Positions 63,349-64,000 of a DNA stretch of 64,000 nt are shown here, piece by piece. The notes below the pieces were generated by a model. The model searched no databases. It was not told where the DNA came from and saw only the letters and a list, made by a program, of their open reading frames with translations. Numbering within the stretch: position 1 is the first letter of the stretch; every line of letters starts with the position of its first letter. Origin of the DNA: Anderseniella sp. (GTDB lineage Bacteria > Pseudomonadota > Alphaproteobacteria > Rhizobiales > Aestuariivirgaceae). The translations under genes were made by a program, and so were the position numbers. Where the stretch lies: the NCBI GenBank assembly GCA_030626025.1, contig DAOUPT010000003.1:62001-126000 (forward strand), read 5' to 3'.

Positions 63349-64000
63349 ATGTTCTCAATTTCACCGTCTGCCCGCCTACGCACCTCACCCTTTTACCAGG
63401 CAACATTGGCTGAAGGCATGACCCATGTCACCAGTTACAACAACATGTTGTTGCCAACCGGTTTTGGCAATCCGGAAGAAGAATACTGGCGGATCATTAA
63501 TGGAGCATCCTTATGGGATGTGGCCGTGGAACGTCAGGTTCAGTTGCTAGGGCCCGATGCCGGACGGTTGGCCCAAATCCTTTGCCCCCGCGATCTTTCA
63601 AAATGTATTGTCGGACAAGGCAAATACGTCGCGCTGTGCAATCATCAAGGTATGCTGATCAACGATCCGATTTTGCTGAAACTGGCCGATGACCGCTATT
63701 GGCTGTCGATTGCCGATTCCAACATCTGGTTCTGGGCCGAAGCAATCGCTGCTGAGCGTGGGCTAAACGTTGAAGTCAGTGAGCCCGATGTCTCCCCTCT
63801 GGCCATTCAGGGACCCATGGCTGAAAATGTCATTGCCGCACTATTTGGCGATTGGGTTCGTGATTTGAAATATTTCTGGTTTAAAGAAACCAAAATCGAA
63901 GGCATTCCCGTCGCCGTTGCCCGTTCCGGCTGGTCAAAACAGGGCGGCTTTGAGATTTACCTGATGGATGGCTTAAAAGGAACACCCCTGTGGAACCTTG
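63349..64000 (+). CDS. DmdA-like DMSP demethylase/aminomethyltransferase family, 3' truncated by window
   Basis: The first 217 codons of a GcvT-family protein. The sequence closely follows DmdA, the tetrahydrofolate-dependent dimethylsulfoniopropionate demethylase of marine bacteria: SARLRTSPFYQATLAEGMTH opening, WDVAVERQVQLLGPDA, NDPILLKLADDRYWLSIADS, EPDVSPLAIQGP and ARSGWSKQGGFEIYL. DmdA has close non-DMSP relatives, so the function needs phylogeny. AAGGAAGG sits before the ATG. The FolD paralogue in this window would fit C1 oxidation of the released methyl group. Confidence 0.75.
   Translation, partial: MFSISPSARLRTSPFYQATLAEGMTHVTSYNNMLLPTGFGNPEEEYWRIINGASLWDVAVERQVQLLGPDAGRLAQILCPRDLSKCIVGQGKYVALCNHQGMLINDPILLKLADDRYWLSIADSNIWFWAEAIAAERGLNVEVSEPDVSPLAIQGPMAENVIAALFGDWVRDLKYFWFKETKIEGIPVAVARSGWSKQGGFEIYLMDGLKGTPLWNL

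Overview
The window reads as chromosomal DNA of a marine alphaproteobacterium, most like Hyphomicrobiales (Rhizobiales). The evidence is gene content and order: DUF1476-purC-purS-purQ-purL-bolA-grxD, rpsD-murI-RNA methyltransferase, and icd-alaS-recA-cckA-(FliO-like)-dksA are familiar alphaproteobacterial neighbourhoods. A CckA kinase, a cysteine-poor DksA, the ATPase zeta subunit (DUF1476), an alphaproteobacterial SOS box before recA and an Irr-type box before a rubrerythrin gene agree with this. A DmdA-like gene at the right edge, sulfide:quinone oxidoreductase, creatinase and a bacterial arginine kinase suggest a marine heterotroph that uses organic sulfur and nitrogen compounds.

Layout. 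1-2.9 kb: end of a PaaX-type regulator, a secreted DUF2259 protein and purB. 3-6.8 kb: a likely iron/peroxide unit (rubrerythrin, GlpC-like Fe-S protein, DUF3501, yaaA) behind an Irr-like box, then a convergent L,D-transpeptidase. 6.8-9.2 kb, minus strand: DUF1476, HpcH/HpaI aldolase and nicotinate phosphoribosyltransferase. 9.4-14.2 kb: purine genes, bolA and monothiol glutaredoxin, broken up by palindromic repeats. 14.3-20.3 kb: an accessory stretch with a leucine-dehydrogenase-like protein lacking its second catalytic lysine, a PhyH-like protein, a TTC38-like TPR protein, a small cytochrome c, arginine kinase and a TerB-like membrane protein. 20.4-24.8 kb: a sulfur-globule-like secreted protein, creatinase, a GH3 protein whose signal peptide is partly encoded by a palindromic repeat, SlyX and a FolD paralogue. 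24.8-29.2 kb: a Gld-type ABC exporter. 29.3-38.7 kb: rpsD, murI, RNA methyltransferase, icd, LprI-like protein, K+ channel, alaS, recA. 38.7-44.4 kb: a large LEPR/DUF4347/lectin/cadherin-like surface protein that appears fused by a deletion to the 3' part of an M50/HlyD adaptor gene. 44.5-52.7 kb: two amidases, cckA, FliO-like, sulfide:quinone oxidoreductase, dksA. 52.8-58.2 kb: MoxR ATPase, a Slam-type surface lipoprotein system (TbpB-like lipoprotein, Slam, coupled dehydrogenase) and a P-loop protein. 58.2-64 kb: metA, sixA-like, ycjX/ycjF, DUF302, TusE/DsrC-like, and the start of a DmdA-like gene.

Themes. Sulfur genes are scattered through the window (sqr, sulfur-globule-like protein, TusE/DsrC-like, DmdA-like, metA). 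Guanidino-compound genes (arginine kinase and creatinase) lie about 1.4 kb apart. The strongest candidate for a little-described system is the Slam/surface-lipoprotein operon at 53.8-57.3 kb. The most striking structural anomaly is the adhesin/HlyD junction near 40.04 kb, with a heptanucleotide repeat inside the adhesin gene. No rRNA, tRNA, CRISPR array, transposase or integrase was seen. No stretch longer than about 300 bases lacks a gene; the largest gaps (48415-48675, 9203-9436, 52634-52841, 29932-30131) hold promoters or repeats, or nothing recognisable.
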